Shown piece by piece: positions 34,335-43,794 of a DNA stretch of 64,000 bases; the first letter of the stretch is position 1, and each line of letters starts with the position of its first letter. Source of the DNA: Herpetosiphon gulosus (GTDB lineage: Bacteria; Chloroflexota; Chloroflexia; Chloroflexales; Herpetosiphonaceae); the NCBI RefSeq assembly GCF_039545135.1, contig NZ_BAABRU010000012.1, positions 162,588 through 226,587 of the forward strand. Reading direction: 5' to 3'. Under the pieces are notes generated by a model. That model ran no database searches. It was not told the origin of the DNA and was given only the letters and a program-made list of their open reading frames with translations. A program made the position numbers and the translations under genes.

Positions 34335-36356
34335 CTAATTCGTCAGTTTAAAGCGTTGGGCATTACTACTATTCCAAGTCCATTGCTGAATGTTGGCGTT
34401 GTCGGCGTTGCTGCCACCAGCCACATCAACCACTTTGCCGGTTGCCCGATTGATAAAGCGCATAAAACCATCTTCCAGTAGTTCAAGCCGCCATTGTTGG
34501 CTCGAATTGCTCACCGCTGTCCAGATGTGAATATTGGCCCCATCGGCGCTTGAATCGCCCGAAACTGAGAGCATTTTGCCGCTGCTGGGGTGACGCAGTT
34601 TGTAATAGCCATTATCGCTATGTTGAAATTGCCATTGCTGGGCGAGGCCATCATAGCAAGGCCATTGCAAAATATTCGTGCCATCGGCGCTGTTATTATT
34701 GGCAACATCAATACATTTATTGCTATTTTTGTTGGCAATTCGCAGTGTGCCCACAGGCTGAATCCGCCATTGTTGGTCGGGATTGCCCTGCCAAGGCCAT
34801 TGGTGGGTCGCCGCCCCAGTTTCTAGCGAACCATAGACGATCGAGAGAAATTTGCTACTGTTGCGGTTGGCAATCCGCAGCCAACCATCGCTGACGGTTT
34901 GAAAATTCCACTGCTGATTCGCTTGATTATTGCCGCACGACCACTGATGGGCGATTCCACCATCGGCAGTGCTCCAAGCAGCCAGATCTAAACATTTGCC
35001 AGTTGCTTTTGAAACTAATTGATAATAGCCACTTTCGGCCAAGCGTAATTCCCACTGTTGTGCGGGAGTATTATTACAGGTCCATTGCTGAACTTTGCTG
35101 CCATCAGCGGCATTCGCCCCAGCAACATCCAAACATAGCCCACTACTGCGATTGATCAGATTAAAGGATGCAGCATTGCTTGGTGGCGGTGGTGGCGGGG
35201 TGGGCGTTGGCGGATTATCGCCACCAGGCAAAGCGCGATAAACCAACAACAAGCGTTCGTTGCGATTGCGATAGGCGGTTGCTACCAAGCCAAACGTGCC
35301 ATTGCCCCAATTGGTCACATGGCTACCATCGCCAAAGGCTCGCCATTTGCCATCAGCGCCTTGCTGATAGCTCAAACCGCCCCAATATTCCATGCCTGTT
35401 GGCCGTTGAATCCACAACTCAACTTTGTAAAGTTGTTGGGCAGTTACGCTCGGCTGCAAATTAAGATCAACAAATTCGTTGCCATGCGAAATGCCAGCCC
35501 ACACTTGACCATTATCACTTTCGTCGATTTTGAAACCGCCAGTATAGATTTTGCGTTTGCTACCGCCCGGTGCATCGGCTTCCCAATCTTCAACCTCGCG
35601 CACATGCTGGCCCTTCAAGCCCCAATAAATATGAGTATTGCGATTGTCGTAATGTTTATATTTGGCGGTGAGCACGCCTGCTGAACGAGGCAAATAGGTG
35701 TTACCAGCGTAATAATCCTCGTCGCCAGGAAACATCACATCAGTAACGGCCACAATATCGTTGGTGGTATTGATGGCGGTCAGGCTTTGGTTGGCATCCC
35801 AGGTTTGTTGGGCGGCAGCAGGCGTTTTGGGCACGCGCACCTTGCCATCGGCCTGAATATAAAAACCAGTAGTATTGCGCTGCAACGTCCAACCGCAACA
35901 GGGCGTGCTAGCATTCCATGGCCCCAATTGGTAGCCAGGCATGGTCTGATAAGGCGCGTACAAACCACCATTGGCCTGGACCAACGCCCGAATATCGTAC
36001 TCGCTGTTGATCGCCCAACCGCGATTTTTGTTGCCAGTTGACCACAACACACCGGTAGTAATATTGGGCACATTCGGCAAACTATGATCACTATTAACCA
36101 AATAATAGCTGCCCATATCGCTGTACGAATGGGTCATACTAGGTACATATTCGTTGGCAACATTACTTTGCACCGCATAGTTAATGCCTTCAAAGCTCAC
36201 GCTGCCATAGTTGCGGGTGGTGTAGCCCTCGGCATTGACCACAATTGGCTCGGCAGCGCGGGTTGGCTGGGTCAGTAGCGCCCCAAACAGCACGCTGCTA
36301 AGGCAAGTCAGCACTAGCCCCCAACGCCAATGACGATGATTTAGGTTCATCATCAC
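34335..36356 (-). CDS. Secreted protein with two ricin-type lectin domains
   Basis: The 673-aa protein begins with a Sec signal peptide of ~34 residues (hydrophobic VLTCLSSVLFGALL, ending near TRAAE). An N-terminal region of ~340 residues follows that I do not recognise. It is rich in Trp, Tyr and Asn and includes STPCCGWTLQRNTTGFY. A Pro/Thr linker near residues 384-396 leads to two beta-trefoil ricin B-lectin domains (~398-525 and 530-673) with the repeated QQW signature (QQWEL, QQWNF, QQWRI, QQWQF, QQWRL). The lectin part should bind sugars outside the cell. The N-terminal part may be a carbohydrate-active or structural module. AAGGAG precedes the start cluster GTG-ATG-ATG; the exact start within 2 codons is open. 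Confidence 0.85.
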   Translation of the reverse strand: MMMNLNHRHWRWGLVLTCLSSVLFGALLTQPTRAAEPIVVNAEGYTTRNYGSVSFEGINYAVQSNVANEYVPSMTHSYSDMGSYYLVNSDHSLPNVPNITTGVLWSTGNKNRGWAINSEYDIRALVQANGGLYAPYQTMPGYQLGPWNASTPCCGWTLQRNTTGFYIQADGKVRVPKTPAAAQQTWDANQSLTAINTTNDIVAVTDVMFPGDEDYYAGNTYLPRSAGVLTAKYKHYDNRNTHIYWGLKGQHVREVEDWEADAPGGSKRKIYTGGFKIDESDNGQVWAGISHGNEFVDLNLQPSVTAQQLYKVELWIQRPTGMEYWGGLSYQQGADGKWRAFGDGSHVTNWGNGTFGLVATAYRNRNERLLLVYRALPGGDNPPTPTPPPPPPSNAASFNLINRSSGLCLDVAGANAADGSKVQQWTCNNTPAQQWELRLAESGYYQLVSKATGKCLDLAAWSTADGGIAHQWSCGNNQANQQWNFQTVSDGWLRIANRNSSKFLSIVYGSLETGAATHQWPWQGNPDQQWRIQPVGTLRIANKNSNKCIDVANNNSADGTNILQWPCYDGLAQQWQFQHSDNGYYKLRHPSSGKMLSVSGDSSADGANIHIWTAVSNSSQQWRLELLEDGFMRFINRATGKVVDVAGGSNADNANIQQWTWNSSNAQRFKLTN

Positions 36357-37000
36357 AACTCCTTTTTATTAAAATTATTTAATTAATCATAGACTGAGGC
36401 TGTAACTTATTTCAATGACCAAAAGAAGCTAGATTTAGCTGTGAGGACGAGAGAAGTATAAAAATGGCAAAATTGAGGCTGTTGGATGGGCTAAATCCGT
36501 AAATCGCCACTTGCAGATTTTGCGAGGAATGGCTAAACTTGGGGAAGATAGATTGTAGGTTCAATCAGCCTTAGTGGGCAAACGCGCCTGATCACTCCAG
36601 TACCCGCCCACCATATGCATCCTTCCAGCAGCGACATCCTATTTTAGCCAAATGCACGTATATGCTTACACCTTGATGTTTGGTGGCGTAGCTTTTGCTC
36701 AAGCAGCCAACAAGCGAATCAAACAAACATCAATTGAGTAATCAAGCAGCATTATCGCTTGTAATTAATTACAACCATAATTAATTGCATTAAATTACAT
36801 TAAAGCACTTAATTGCGGTGAACATACAAAAATTACCAATTAGGCACTGATTGAGGCAGAAAAATAGGTTAGAGACGCAGATTTAGGATGGATGCACGCT
36901 ATACGTTAGAATCAATTAGTCTGGATGCATACTGATTATCTTATGGCCCATCGCATCCATTTTTCGTTGGATGACGAACATAAGATCAGAAAGGATTTCA
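36357..37000. other. Long AT-rich intergenic region with a palindrome
   Basis: No gene is supported in this 644-bp stretch between the divergent lectin and sigma-factor genes. It contains the 16-bp palindrome TTGTAATTAATTACAA (36759-36774) inside an AATTA-rich run. A TCTGGATGCATACTG segment lies near 36920 ahead of the sigma-factor gene. Promoters for both genes should be here, but I cannot place them reliably. Confidence 0.5.
36759..36774. promoter_or_regulatory. Perfect 16-bp palindrome, possible operator
   Basis: TTGTAATTAATTACAA is fully self-complementary and lies in the region between a divergent secreted lectin gene and an ECF sigma factor gene. Confidence 0.35.
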
Positions 37001-37621
37001 GTGGCAAATCAACCAGCTTCGAATGTGGCGCGGGCCGCAGCTTCGGGTGATCAGGCAGATTTAGCGTTGGCAGCTCAGCTAGCCGCAGGCAACATACAGG
37101 CCTTAGAAACATTGTACGAGCGCTATGCCCGGCCAATTTTCTCGTTGGCACTGCGGATTTTGGGCAATGAGGCCGATGCTGAAGAAGTGATGCAAGATGT
37201 TTTAGAGCGGGTTTGGCGTTATTCAGGGAGTTTCGACGCACAACGTGGCCGCTTTGGCTCGTGGGTCTTAGGTATGACCCATCATGTCGCAATCGATGCA
37301 GTTCGCAAGCGCAGCCGCCGCCCGCAAGCGGTCGATGCTGAAGCCAGCGAACTCATGCTTGGCCTCATTTCCGACCCAAACCAACCTGATATGACCGACC
37401 AAGCCATCCAGCATGAGCAAGCTGGGCAGGTTCGTGACGCTTTGCGCAGTTTGCCCGAAGCCCAACAACAAGCGATCGAATTGGCATTTTTTCGTGGCCT
37501 GAGCCATCTGGAGATTGCCGCAACAACAGGTGAACCTTTAGGGACGGTCAAAACCCGCATTCGTCGGGGCATGGAACGGCTCCGCACCGTTCTCTCCAAA
37601 ACAGGGGTATTCAATGACTGA
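37001..37621 (+). CDS. ECF-type RNA polymerase sigma factor
   Basis: The 206-aa protein starts at GTG 37001, with AAAGGA 5 bases upstream; the ATG at 36971 lacks a site. Region 2 (~40-105) shows YERYARPIFSLALRILGN and AEEVMQDVLERVWRYS. Region 4 (~140-195) shows LRSLPEAQQQAIELAFFRGLSHLEIAATTG with the LGTVKTRIRRGMERLR helix. It is of the sigma-K (SigK)-like ECF group. Its gene overlaps the anti-sigma gene by 8 bp, the classical coupled pair. Confidence 0.93.
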   Translation: MANQPASNVARAAASGDQADLALAAQLAAGNIQALETLYERYARPIFSLALRILGNEADAEEVMQDVLERVWRYSGSFDAQRGRFGSWVLGMTHHVAIDAVRKRSRRPQAVDAEASELMLGLISDPNQPDMTDQAIQHEQAGQVRDALRSLPEAQQQAIELAFFRGLSHLEIAATTGEPLGTVKTRIRRGMERLRTVLSKTGVFND

Positions 37622-38390
37622 CCAACGTGATGAACTTATCGAACTCTATGCACTTGGTGCTCTGCCTGCTGATGAAGCAGCCGAGGTTGAGGATTATTTG
37701 GCCTCAAATAGCCAAGCGCAAGAACGCTATTCTCAATATCGGCGTATTTCCCAAGCATTGTTATGGAGCGTTGAGCAGCGTGATCCGCCCGCCGGAGCTT
37801 ACGAGCGTTTTCGCGAGCGCTTGGCTACGCCCTCAAATGTGCCAACCAAACCGCTAAACCAACCAACCCAACGCCAATCGTGGCTGGCAAGCCTGTTTGG
37901 CCGCCGCTACCGTTTAATTGCAACCGCGCTCACCATCTTCTTGGTGCTACTGGGCGGCGCTGGTGGCCGAATTTGGCAATTGCAAAACGAGGTTGGGGGG
38001 TTACAACCCTTGGTTGAGCAAAATAAGCAATTAACCGCGTTGCTCGGCGAATCGGGCACGCAGCTTGTGCCATTGGCCGATACTGGCAGCGGCATGGCTG
38101 GCGGCACAATCAACATCATCGTTAATCCGCAAACTGGCCATAGTTATTTACGAGCTAGCCATCTACCACCTTTGGCCGCTAACCAAAGCTACCAACTTTG
38201 GCTGATTGCCGATGGCACGCCCCAAAGCATGGAAGTGTTTGGGGTCGATACCAGTGGCGATGCCTTGATTTGGATCGATCGACTGCCCTCGACTGGAGCC
38301 GAAAACTTGCTCGGAATTACGGTCGAGCCAGCAGGCGGCAGCCAACAACCAACCTCAAATCCACTCGCAGTTGGCACAATCGATGCCTAA
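37614..38390 (+). CDS. Anti-sigma factor, RskA family
   Basis: The 258-aa single-span membrane protein has an N-terminal cytoplasmic anti-sigma domain (~1-80: LIELYALGALPADEAAEVEDYL). One span follows at about 100-118 (RLIATALTIFLVLLGGAGG). An outside RskA-type domain (~130-258) has YQLWLIADGTPQSMEVFGVD and AENLLGITVEPAGGSQQPT. It would hold the partner sigma factor until a signal triggers release, often by regulated proteolysis. It overlaps the sigma gene by 8 bp. Confidence 0.92.
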   Translation: MTDQRDELIELYALGALPADEAAEVEDYLASNSQAQERYSQYRRISQALLWSVEQRDPPAGAYERFRERLATPSNVPTKPLNQPTQRQSWLASLFGRRYRLIATALTIFLVLLGGAGGRIWQLQNEVGGLQPLVEQNKQLTALLGESGTQLVPLADTGSGMAGGTINIIVNPQTGHSYLRASHLPPLAANQSYQLWLIADGTPQSMEVFGVDTSGDALIWIDRLPSTGAENLLGITVEPAGGSQQPTSNPLAVGTIDA

Positions 38391-38398
38391 ACCAACCC

Positions 38399-38436
38399 AA
38401 CCGCCAGTCATGGGAGATTGACTGGCGGTTATTTTT
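38399..38436 (+). terminator. Intrinsic terminator after the sigma/anti-sigma operon
   Basis: AACCGCCAGTCA (38399-38410) pairs perfectly with TGACTGGCGGTT (38419-38430) over an 8-nt loop, followed by ATTTTTG. Confidence 0.85.
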
Positions 38437-38719
38437 GCCCAAACCACTGGCTACCCCACAAATTCCAGCAGCACTTCCGCTTCTAGGCAATTTAAGCAAA
38501 TTTCCAAAATTCATGGCGAAATGTTTGGGCACTTTATGCACAAAGAGGGTCTATTTTTGTGCAGTTTATACAAGCTAGCTAGCTATAGCTTTGGTTAGTT
38601 TGTTCGATAGCTGCTTGCAAGCGATCGACTACTATAGATTCAATCGCCCAACTTAGGCAAAATCCACAAATAAACGACCTCTCAACCTTCATCAAACCCA
38701 AGCTGTGAGGTATCCGACG
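38437..38719. other. Intergenic region before the antiporter gene
   Basis: No gene is supported. A hairpin TGCACAAA (38537-38544) / TTTGTGCA (38556-38563) and an AGCTAGCTAGCT run near 38574 are visible. Their role is unknown. Confidence 0.4.
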
Positions 38720-39958
38720 ATGAGTTCAACTGTGCAACTGATCTTATTGCTGTTGGTGTTAATCGGTGTCGCCAAAATTGGCGGCGCACTCAGTGCCGCA
38801 CTTGGTCAACCAACCGTATTAGGCAAGCTGCTGGCGGGTGTGTTACTTGGCCCAAGTTTAATTAATGTGATGCACTGGGAAATCTTCCAAAGCAGCGATT
38901 TGAAATCGACCATCCACTATCTCTCGGAGCTTGGGGTCATTTTCCTAATGTTTATCGCCGGCCTGCGGATCGAAGCTCATGAGTTGCGCGAAGCTGGCAA
39001 GGCTGCTACATGGACAGCAATTTTGGGCGTGGTTATTCCATTCCTTGGTGGTCTACTCAGCGCTTTGGCCTTTGGCTATGGCCTTATTCCGGCAATTTTT
39101 GTGGGCTTGTTGTTGACCGCAACCAGCGTCAGCATTTCGGCCCAAACCTTGCTTGAGCTTGGGCGGCTCAAAAGTCGAGTTGGCACAACCTTGCTAGGCG
39201 CGGCGGTGCTCGACGACATTATTGGGTTGTTATTGCTCTCGATTTTTATGGCAACCCAAACCAGCGATGGCAACTTCATGACCATTGTTTGGACGATTGT
39301 ACGCTTGGTGGGCTTTTTGGCGGTGGCTTGGTTCTTGGGCCAGCGCTATTTGCCACGCATGCTTGAGCGGGTCAAAAAAATGCGCACCAACGAGCCTGTG
39401 CTGACATTTGCAGTGTTGGTGGTGCTTGGTTTGGCCTTCACGGCTGAAACGGTGGGGCATTTGGCGGCAATTACCGGGGCGTTTATGGCTGGTATTCTCC
39501 TGAGCCATACCGATGTGCGTGATGAAATTGATCGTTCAATTTCTAGCTTTACCTACGCCGTGCTTGTGCCAATTTTCTTTATTGGGATTGGCCTGAACAC
39601 CGATTTGAGCAGCCTCAGCGGTGCGGCCATCCCAATGGCAATTATTTTGTGCATCGTGGCAATTGGCACCAAAATTGTGGGCTGTGGCCTAGGAGCCAAA
39701 ATTGCTGGCCTCAACCAACGCGAGGCAATTCAAGTTGGCTGTGGCATGATCTCGCGCGGCGAGGTGGGCTTGATCGTGGCCTCGCTGGGTGTCCAAAATC
39801 AAATTGTCGATACCAATGTATTTTCTTTGACCGTAGCAGTAGTCTTGGTAACCACCCTCGTCACCCCAATCCTACTGAAATGGTCATTCAAAACCGAGCC
39901 ATTGCCAAGCCTGCACCTGGCGCTTGAGCCTGAAGATGAAGTGTTGGCAATTGGCTAA
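38720..39958 (+). CDS. Monovalent cation:proton antiporter (CPA2 family)
   Basis: The 412-aa membrane protein has about twelve spans and belongs to the NapA/KefB-like CPA2 group, exchanging Na+ or K+ for H+. The start at ATG 38720 has GAGG 9 bases upstream. Features are the AALGQPTVLGKLLAGVLLGP opening, the VLDDIIGLLLLSIF segment with the Asp-Asp ion-binding site, and GMISRGEVGLIVASLG near the end. There is no C-terminal TrkA domain, so no nucleotide gating is expected within the chain. Confidence 0.92.
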   Translation: MSSTVQLILLLLVLIGVAKIGGALSAALGQPTVLGKLLAGVLLGPSLINVMHWEIFQSSDLKSTIHYLSELGVIFLMFIAGLRIEAHELREAGKAATWTAILGVVIPFLGGLLSALAFGYGLIPAIFVGLLLTATSVSISAQTLLELGRLKSRVGTTLLGAAVLDDIIGLLLLSIFMATQTSDGNFMTIVWTIVRLVGFLAVAWFLGQRYLPRMLERVKKMRTNEPVLTFAVLVVLGLAFTAETVGHLAAITGAFMAGILLSHTDVRDEIDRSISSFTYAVLVPIFFIGIGLNTDLSSLSGAAIPMAIILCIVAIGTKIVGCGLGAKIAGLNQREAIQVGCGMISRGEVGLIVASLGVQNQIVDTNVFSLTVAVVLVTTLVTPILLKWSFKTEPLPSLHLALEPEDEVLAIG

Positions 39959-40021
39959 GGCACTATATTCTTGAGGATTGAACTATTGAAGAAGCGTTGG
40001 AATCCCCTCTTGCATTCCAGC

Positions 40022-40035
40022 CGTCAATGTTGACG
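40022..40035. promoter_or_regulatory. Short inverted repeat in the amt leader
   Basis: CGTCAATGTTGACG (arms of 6 bases around TG) lies 66 bases before the amt start, a place where a nitrogen regulator could bind. The length is too short to exclude chance. Confidence 0.3.
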
Positions 40036-40100
40036 TGAGCCGCGTTGCAGCGACATGCATTTGACCCTATTCCGATACGGGCTACAGAAAGGAAACGCCT

Positions 40101-41588
40101 GTGGAAGAGCAACTCAACTCATTGACGGTCAACGCAAACATCTTGTGGGTCTTGCTCGCTGCTTTTCTGGTCTTCTTTATGCAAGCTGGGTTTGCTTTGG
40201 TTGAAGCAGGCTTCACTCGGGCAAAAAATGTCGCGCACACCATGCTCATGAACTTGATGGTGTTTTGTATTGGGGCGATTGGCTTCTGGATTTGTGGCTT
40301 TGCCTTTGCCTTCGGTGGGGTCAACCATACCTACCCAGCAACTGGCGCAAACGCTGAATGGAACTTCGGCCCAGTTACTTTGGGAGCTTGGGGCGATGCA
40401 CTCTCCTCAAATCTCTCCTTCGGCGATCAATGGGGCGTGCTCGGAACCAACGGCTTCTTCCTGAATGGGATTGGGCTGAGCGCTGCAGGGATTTTTGCCT
40501 TCTTTATGTTCCAAATGGTCTTTATGGATACCGCCGCTACAATTCCAACTGGCAGCGGAGCCGAACGAATCAAGTTCATTGGTTTTGTAATCATGGGCTT
40601 TTTGGTCAGTATGTTCGTTTATCCACTTTCGGCCAACTGGGTTTGGGGTGGTGGCTGGATGGCCAACATGGGCCGCACACTTGGGCTTGGCAACGGCGCA
40701 GTCGATTTTGCTGGCTCAGGGGTTGTGCACATGACTGGTGGCGCTGTTGGTTTGGCCGTTGCGCTGGTGCTTGGGCCGCGGATCGGCAAATTCAATAAAG
40801 ATGGTAGCGCCAACACCATTCTCGGACACAACTTGCCAATGGGTGTTTTGGGCGCAATCATCCTCTTTTTTGGTTGGTTCGGCTTCAATCCAGGTAGCTC
40901 ATTGGGTATCCAAGGTTCGTTTATGAACTTAACTGCCTTAGCTGCCTTGAATACCTTAATTGCAGGCGCTGCTGGTGGCATTAGTGCCATGACCTACACA
41001 TGGCTGAAGAATAAAAAACCAGATCCAGGCATGAGTGTCAATGGTTTGTTGGCAGGATTGGTGGCTGTAACTGCGCCTTGTGCCTTTATCACGCCTGTTG
41101 CCGCAGCAATTATTGGGGCAGTTGGCGGGGTTTTGGTGATTTTCGCCAGCATTCTGTTGGAAAAACTCAAAATCGATGATCCGGTTGGGGCAGTGCCTGT
41201 GCACTTGTTCAATGGCTTTTGGGGTGTGATTGCGGTTGGTCTGTTTGCCAACGGCAACCCCGACACCGCGAGCTGGAACGGCATCGATGGTCAAGCTGTA
41301 ACTGGCTTGTTCTATGGCGGTGGGTTCAGCCAACTCTTTGCTCAATTGATCGAAGGCTTAGGCATTGGGATCAGCGCATTTGCCTTATCATTCGTCGCTT
41401 TCAAAGCCTTGGCTAAACTTGGCTTGATGCGTTCACGGGCTGAAGACGAAGTAGCGGGCTTGGATTTACCAGAAATGGGCATGCCTGGCTATGTTTCCGA
41501 TGGCGCTTATATGCCCGAAACTGGGGCAGCCCCTGCTCCTAGCGCAGAACCTGCTGCGACTGGTTTGCCCGCTGGCGCTGCTGCTTAA
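40101..41588 (+). CDS. amt: Ammonium transporter
   Basis: The 495-aa Amt/MEP/Rh transporter moves ammonium across the inner membrane. The start is GTG 40101, with AAAGGA 7 bases upstream. Eleven spans are expected. The twin pore His residues are visible in GSGVVHMTGG and VPVHLFNGFWG, and the structural block GAILFFGWFGFNPGSSL is typical. A Pro/Ala-rich C-terminal tail (~35 residues) is longer than in enteric AmtB. No PII gene (glnB/K) is adjacent. A strong terminator follows. Confidence 0.95.
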   Translation: MEEQLNSLTVNANILWVLLAAFLVFFMQAGFALVEAGFTRAKNVAHTMLMNLMVFCIGAIGFWICGFAFAFGGVNHTYPATGANAEWNFGPVTLGAWGDALSSNLSFGDQWGVLGTNGFFLNGIGLSAAGIFAFFMFQMVFMDTAATIPTGSGAERIKFIGFVIMGFLVSMFVYPLSANWVWGGGWMANMGRTLGLGNGAVDFAGSGVVHMTGGAVGLAVALVLGPRIGKFNKDGSANTILGHNLPMGVLGAIILFFGWFGFNPGSSLGIQGSFMNLTALAALNTLIAGAAGGISAMTYTWLKNKKPDPGMSVNGLLAGLVAVTAPCAFITPVAAAIIGAVGGVLVIFASILLEKLKIDDPVGAVPVHLFNGFWGVIAVGLFANGNPDTASWNGIDGQAVTGLFYGGGFSQLFAQLIEGLGIGISAFALSFVAFKALAKLGLMRSRAEDEVAGLDLPEMGMPGYVSDGAYMPETGAAPAPSAEPAATGLPAGAAA

Positions 41589-41604
41589 CTCAATTCAAAC
41601 TTCA

Positions 41605-41640
41605 AACGCCGTAGGTTCGGGCCTACGGCGTTTTTTATTT
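41605..41640 (+). terminator. Intrinsic terminator of amt
   Basis: AACGCCGTAGG (41605-41615) pairs with CCTACGGCGTT (41622-41632) over a 6-nt loop and runs into TTTTTTATTT. Confidence 0.9.
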
Positions 41641-41745
41641 TAGCCGTCAACATAGATGGGGGCTATCGGGCCAATTGAAAGCTATGAGCAACAAGCTAGC
41701 TTATAATCATATCTAGATTTAATCATCAAATTAGAGGAATTGCTC

Positions 41746-42993
41746 ATGGCTTCAGCTTCAACCACCCCGCGCCAACCCTCGCCGTTGGTCGCTTTACGCC
41801 ATCGCGATTATCGGCTGCTCTGGAGCGGCCAACTGATTTCAATTGCTGGCTCGCAGATGCACACTGTGGCCTTGCATGTCCAAGTCTATCGTTTAGCCAG
41901 TGCGATTCCTGGGGCTAATCCAGCGATTTTTCTGGGTTTGATTGGCTTGTTTCAATTTATTCCCTTGTTGCTGTTGGCGTTACGAGCAGGTTTATTGGCC
42001 GATCGAGTTGATCGACGACGCTTAATGCTGGTAACTCAAAGTATCTTGATGGGGTTATCGTTGGTATTGGCGGTTTTATCGTGGTTTGGCTTAATCAATC
42101 TGTGGTTGCTGTATGGAATTATGGTGATCTTTTTTAGCACCAAAACCTTTGATCTGCCTGCTCGCCAAGCGTTAATTCCGCGTTTAGTGCCGCGTGAAGT
42201 GCTGCCAACAGCATTAAGTTTAAATATGATTGCTTGGCAAATTGGCAATATTGCTGGGCCGGCCTTGGGTGGTTGGTTTGTTAGCTATTCGATCGCCTTG
42301 GTCTATTTGATCGATGCGATCAGTTATGGGGTGGTGGTCTTGAGTTTGTGGCAAATGCGCGGCAATTATGCCCCAACCGAGGTTAAACCTATGATCAAAG
42401 GCTCCATGTGGGAAGGTTTGCACTTTGTGCGCCGCACACCGATTATCTGGTCAACCATGGTGCTCGATTTTATTGCAACCTTCTGTGGCGCGGCCACGAC
42501 ACTCTTGCCATTATTTGCAGATCAAGTCTTAGGTGTCGATGAAAAAGCCTTGGGTTTGATGTATGCTGCACCAGCGATTGGGGCGTTAGTCGCAGCACTG
42601 GCCATGTCCTGGTTTGGTAATCCGCGTCGCCAAGGCATGGTAGTGGTGGTTTCGGTGGTGTTATATGGTTTGGCAACCATGGTATTTGGGCTTGCCCCAA
42701 GCTTGCCGATTGCCTTGCTGGGCTTGGCGGGCACAGGTGCTGCCGATACGGTCAGTGCTGTATTGCGCGGCACAATTCGCCAATTAAATACTCCCGACGA
42801 ACTGCGTGGGCGGGCAACCTCAGCCAATATGCTGTTTTTTCAAGGCGGGCCATTATTGGGCGAAGTTGAGGCAGGCTTCGCCGCATCATTGGTTGGTGCG
42901 CCGATCGCGATTGCTTTTGGTGGAGCAATTTGTGTTACCGCCGCAATCATCATCGCTTTGCGGATACCCAGTTTGCGCTTGTATGATCGTTGA
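41746..42993 (+). CDS. MFS transporter, enterobactin-exporter-like group
   Basis: The 415-aa protein has twelve predicted spans and the MFS_3 pattern of EntS-like exporters: SPLVALRHRDYRLLWSGQLI at the start, LADRVDRRRLML in the loop between spans 2 and 3, and GRATSANMLFFQGGPLLGE near span 10. The substrate is unknown. The ATG at 41746 has AGAGG 8 bases upstream; the alternative two codons earlier is less well spaced. The gene stands alone. Confidence 0.9.
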   Translation: MASASTTPRQPSPLVALRHRDYRLLWSGQLISIAGSQMHTVALHVQVYRLASAIPGANPAIFLGLIGLFQFIPLLLLALRAGLLADRVDRRRLMLVTQSILMGLSLVLAVLSWFGLINLWLLYGIMVIFFSTKTFDLPARQALIPRLVPREVLPTALSLNMIAWQIGNIAGPALGGWFVSYSIALVYLIDAISYGVVVLSLWQMRGNYAPTEVKPMIKGSMWEGLHFVRRTPIIWSTMVLDFIATFCGAATTLLPLFADQVLGVDEKALGLMYAAPAIGALVAALAMSWFGNPRRQGMVVVVSVVLYGLATMVFGLAPSLPIALLGLAGTGAADTVSAVLRGTIRQLNTPDELRGRATSANMLFFQGGPLLGEVEAGFAASLVGAPIAIAFGGAICVTAAIIIALRIPSLRLYDR

Positions 42994-43235
42994 GAACAGA
43001 GAGCAGAGAGCAGAGGTCAGGGGCTAGGGATCAGGTGTTTAATTTGTAACCACGAAGGACACGAAGAGCACGAAGGGGGATTTGGTTATTGGCCATACAC
43101 TTCATCCATTCCTAATTCCAATCCCTAGCCCATGTCCCCGATTGATATATTTATGTTCTCTGCTCTTTGCTCTATGTTCTATTCCATTCAAATCAGTGTA
43201 TGATAGATGCGCGGTTATCTAGGTGGAAGCAACGT
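42994..43235. repeat. Intergenic repeat mosaic
   Basis: Modules seen in order: GAACAGAGAGCAGAGAGCAG, GGGGCTAGGGATCAGG, AACCACGAAGGACACGAAG (from 43049), ATTCCTAATTCCAATCCC and CTTTGCTCTATGTTCTAT. They match modules upstream of the aro operon and around 52.9-53.3 kb and 57 kb. Confidence 0.55.
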
Positions 43236-43751
43236 ATGTGGGATTCAATCGTTCAGGCCTTCAATAGTGCGGTTATCCAGCTTGAGGCCAATGTTTATTG
43301 GCTAACCCTGAGTTATTTGTTGTTCAGCGAATTTGGCGCACCACTGCCAATCCCCGGCAATTTTGTGTTGGTTGCTGGCGGCTTTTTACTTGGCCGTCAA
43401 GGCGATCTGCCAATCTGGTTGATGGGCTTGGCAATCTTGGCTTTAGTACCAGGCGCTGTCACCATGTTTTGGATTGGGCGGCGCGGTGGCTTGCCCCTGC
43501 TTAATCGGATTGGTCCAAAAATTGGTCTATCGCAACGGCGGCGCGACCGAATCGTCGGTTGGCTTGAACGGCGGGCAGTGCTTGGGCTGATTGTGATTCG
43601 GGTGCTGCCAACGTTTCGCTTAGGCACAACCTTGATTCCTGGTGCCTTGGGAATGCCATGGCCACGTTTTGCGCTTGGTATGGGTTGCGGCTTAGTTGCA
43701 TGGGTCATCACCTATATGGGTTTGGGCTATGCAATGGGCTTGTTTAGTTGA
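43236..43751 (+). CDS. DedA-family membrane protein
   Basis: The 171-aa protein starts at ATG 43236, with AGGTGGA about 8 bases upstream; earlier ATGs lack a site. It has four to five spans with the DedA/SNARE-associated pattern: SEFGAPLPIPGNFVLVAGG and the Arg-containing IRVLPTFRLGTTLIPGALGM, where the conserved Arg and Pro are needed for function in relatives. DedA proteins flip or recycle lipid carriers. It is shorter than E. coli DedA (~200). Confidence 0.85.
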   Translation: MWDSIVQAFNSAVIQLEANVYWLTLSYLLFSEFGAPLPIPGNFVLVAGGFLLGRQGDLPIWLMGLAILALVPGAVTMFWIGRRGGLPLLNRIGPKIGLSQRRRDRIVGWLERRAVLGLIVIRVLPTFRLGTTLIPGALGMPWPRFALGMGCGLVAWVITYMGLGYAMGLFS

Positions 43752-43794
43752 TTCGAGTGGGCGTTCCAGCGCTCTTGTGGAGTAATAAGTTTCT

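Noticed and set aside
38537..38583. Small regulatory RNA between the anti-sigma and antiporter genes
   Set aside because: A hairpin is present but no promoter or terminator can be tied to it, so there is not enough support.
40022..40035. Riboswitch in front of amt
   Set aside because: Only a 6-bp inverted repeat is visible, with no larger conserved fold recognisable.
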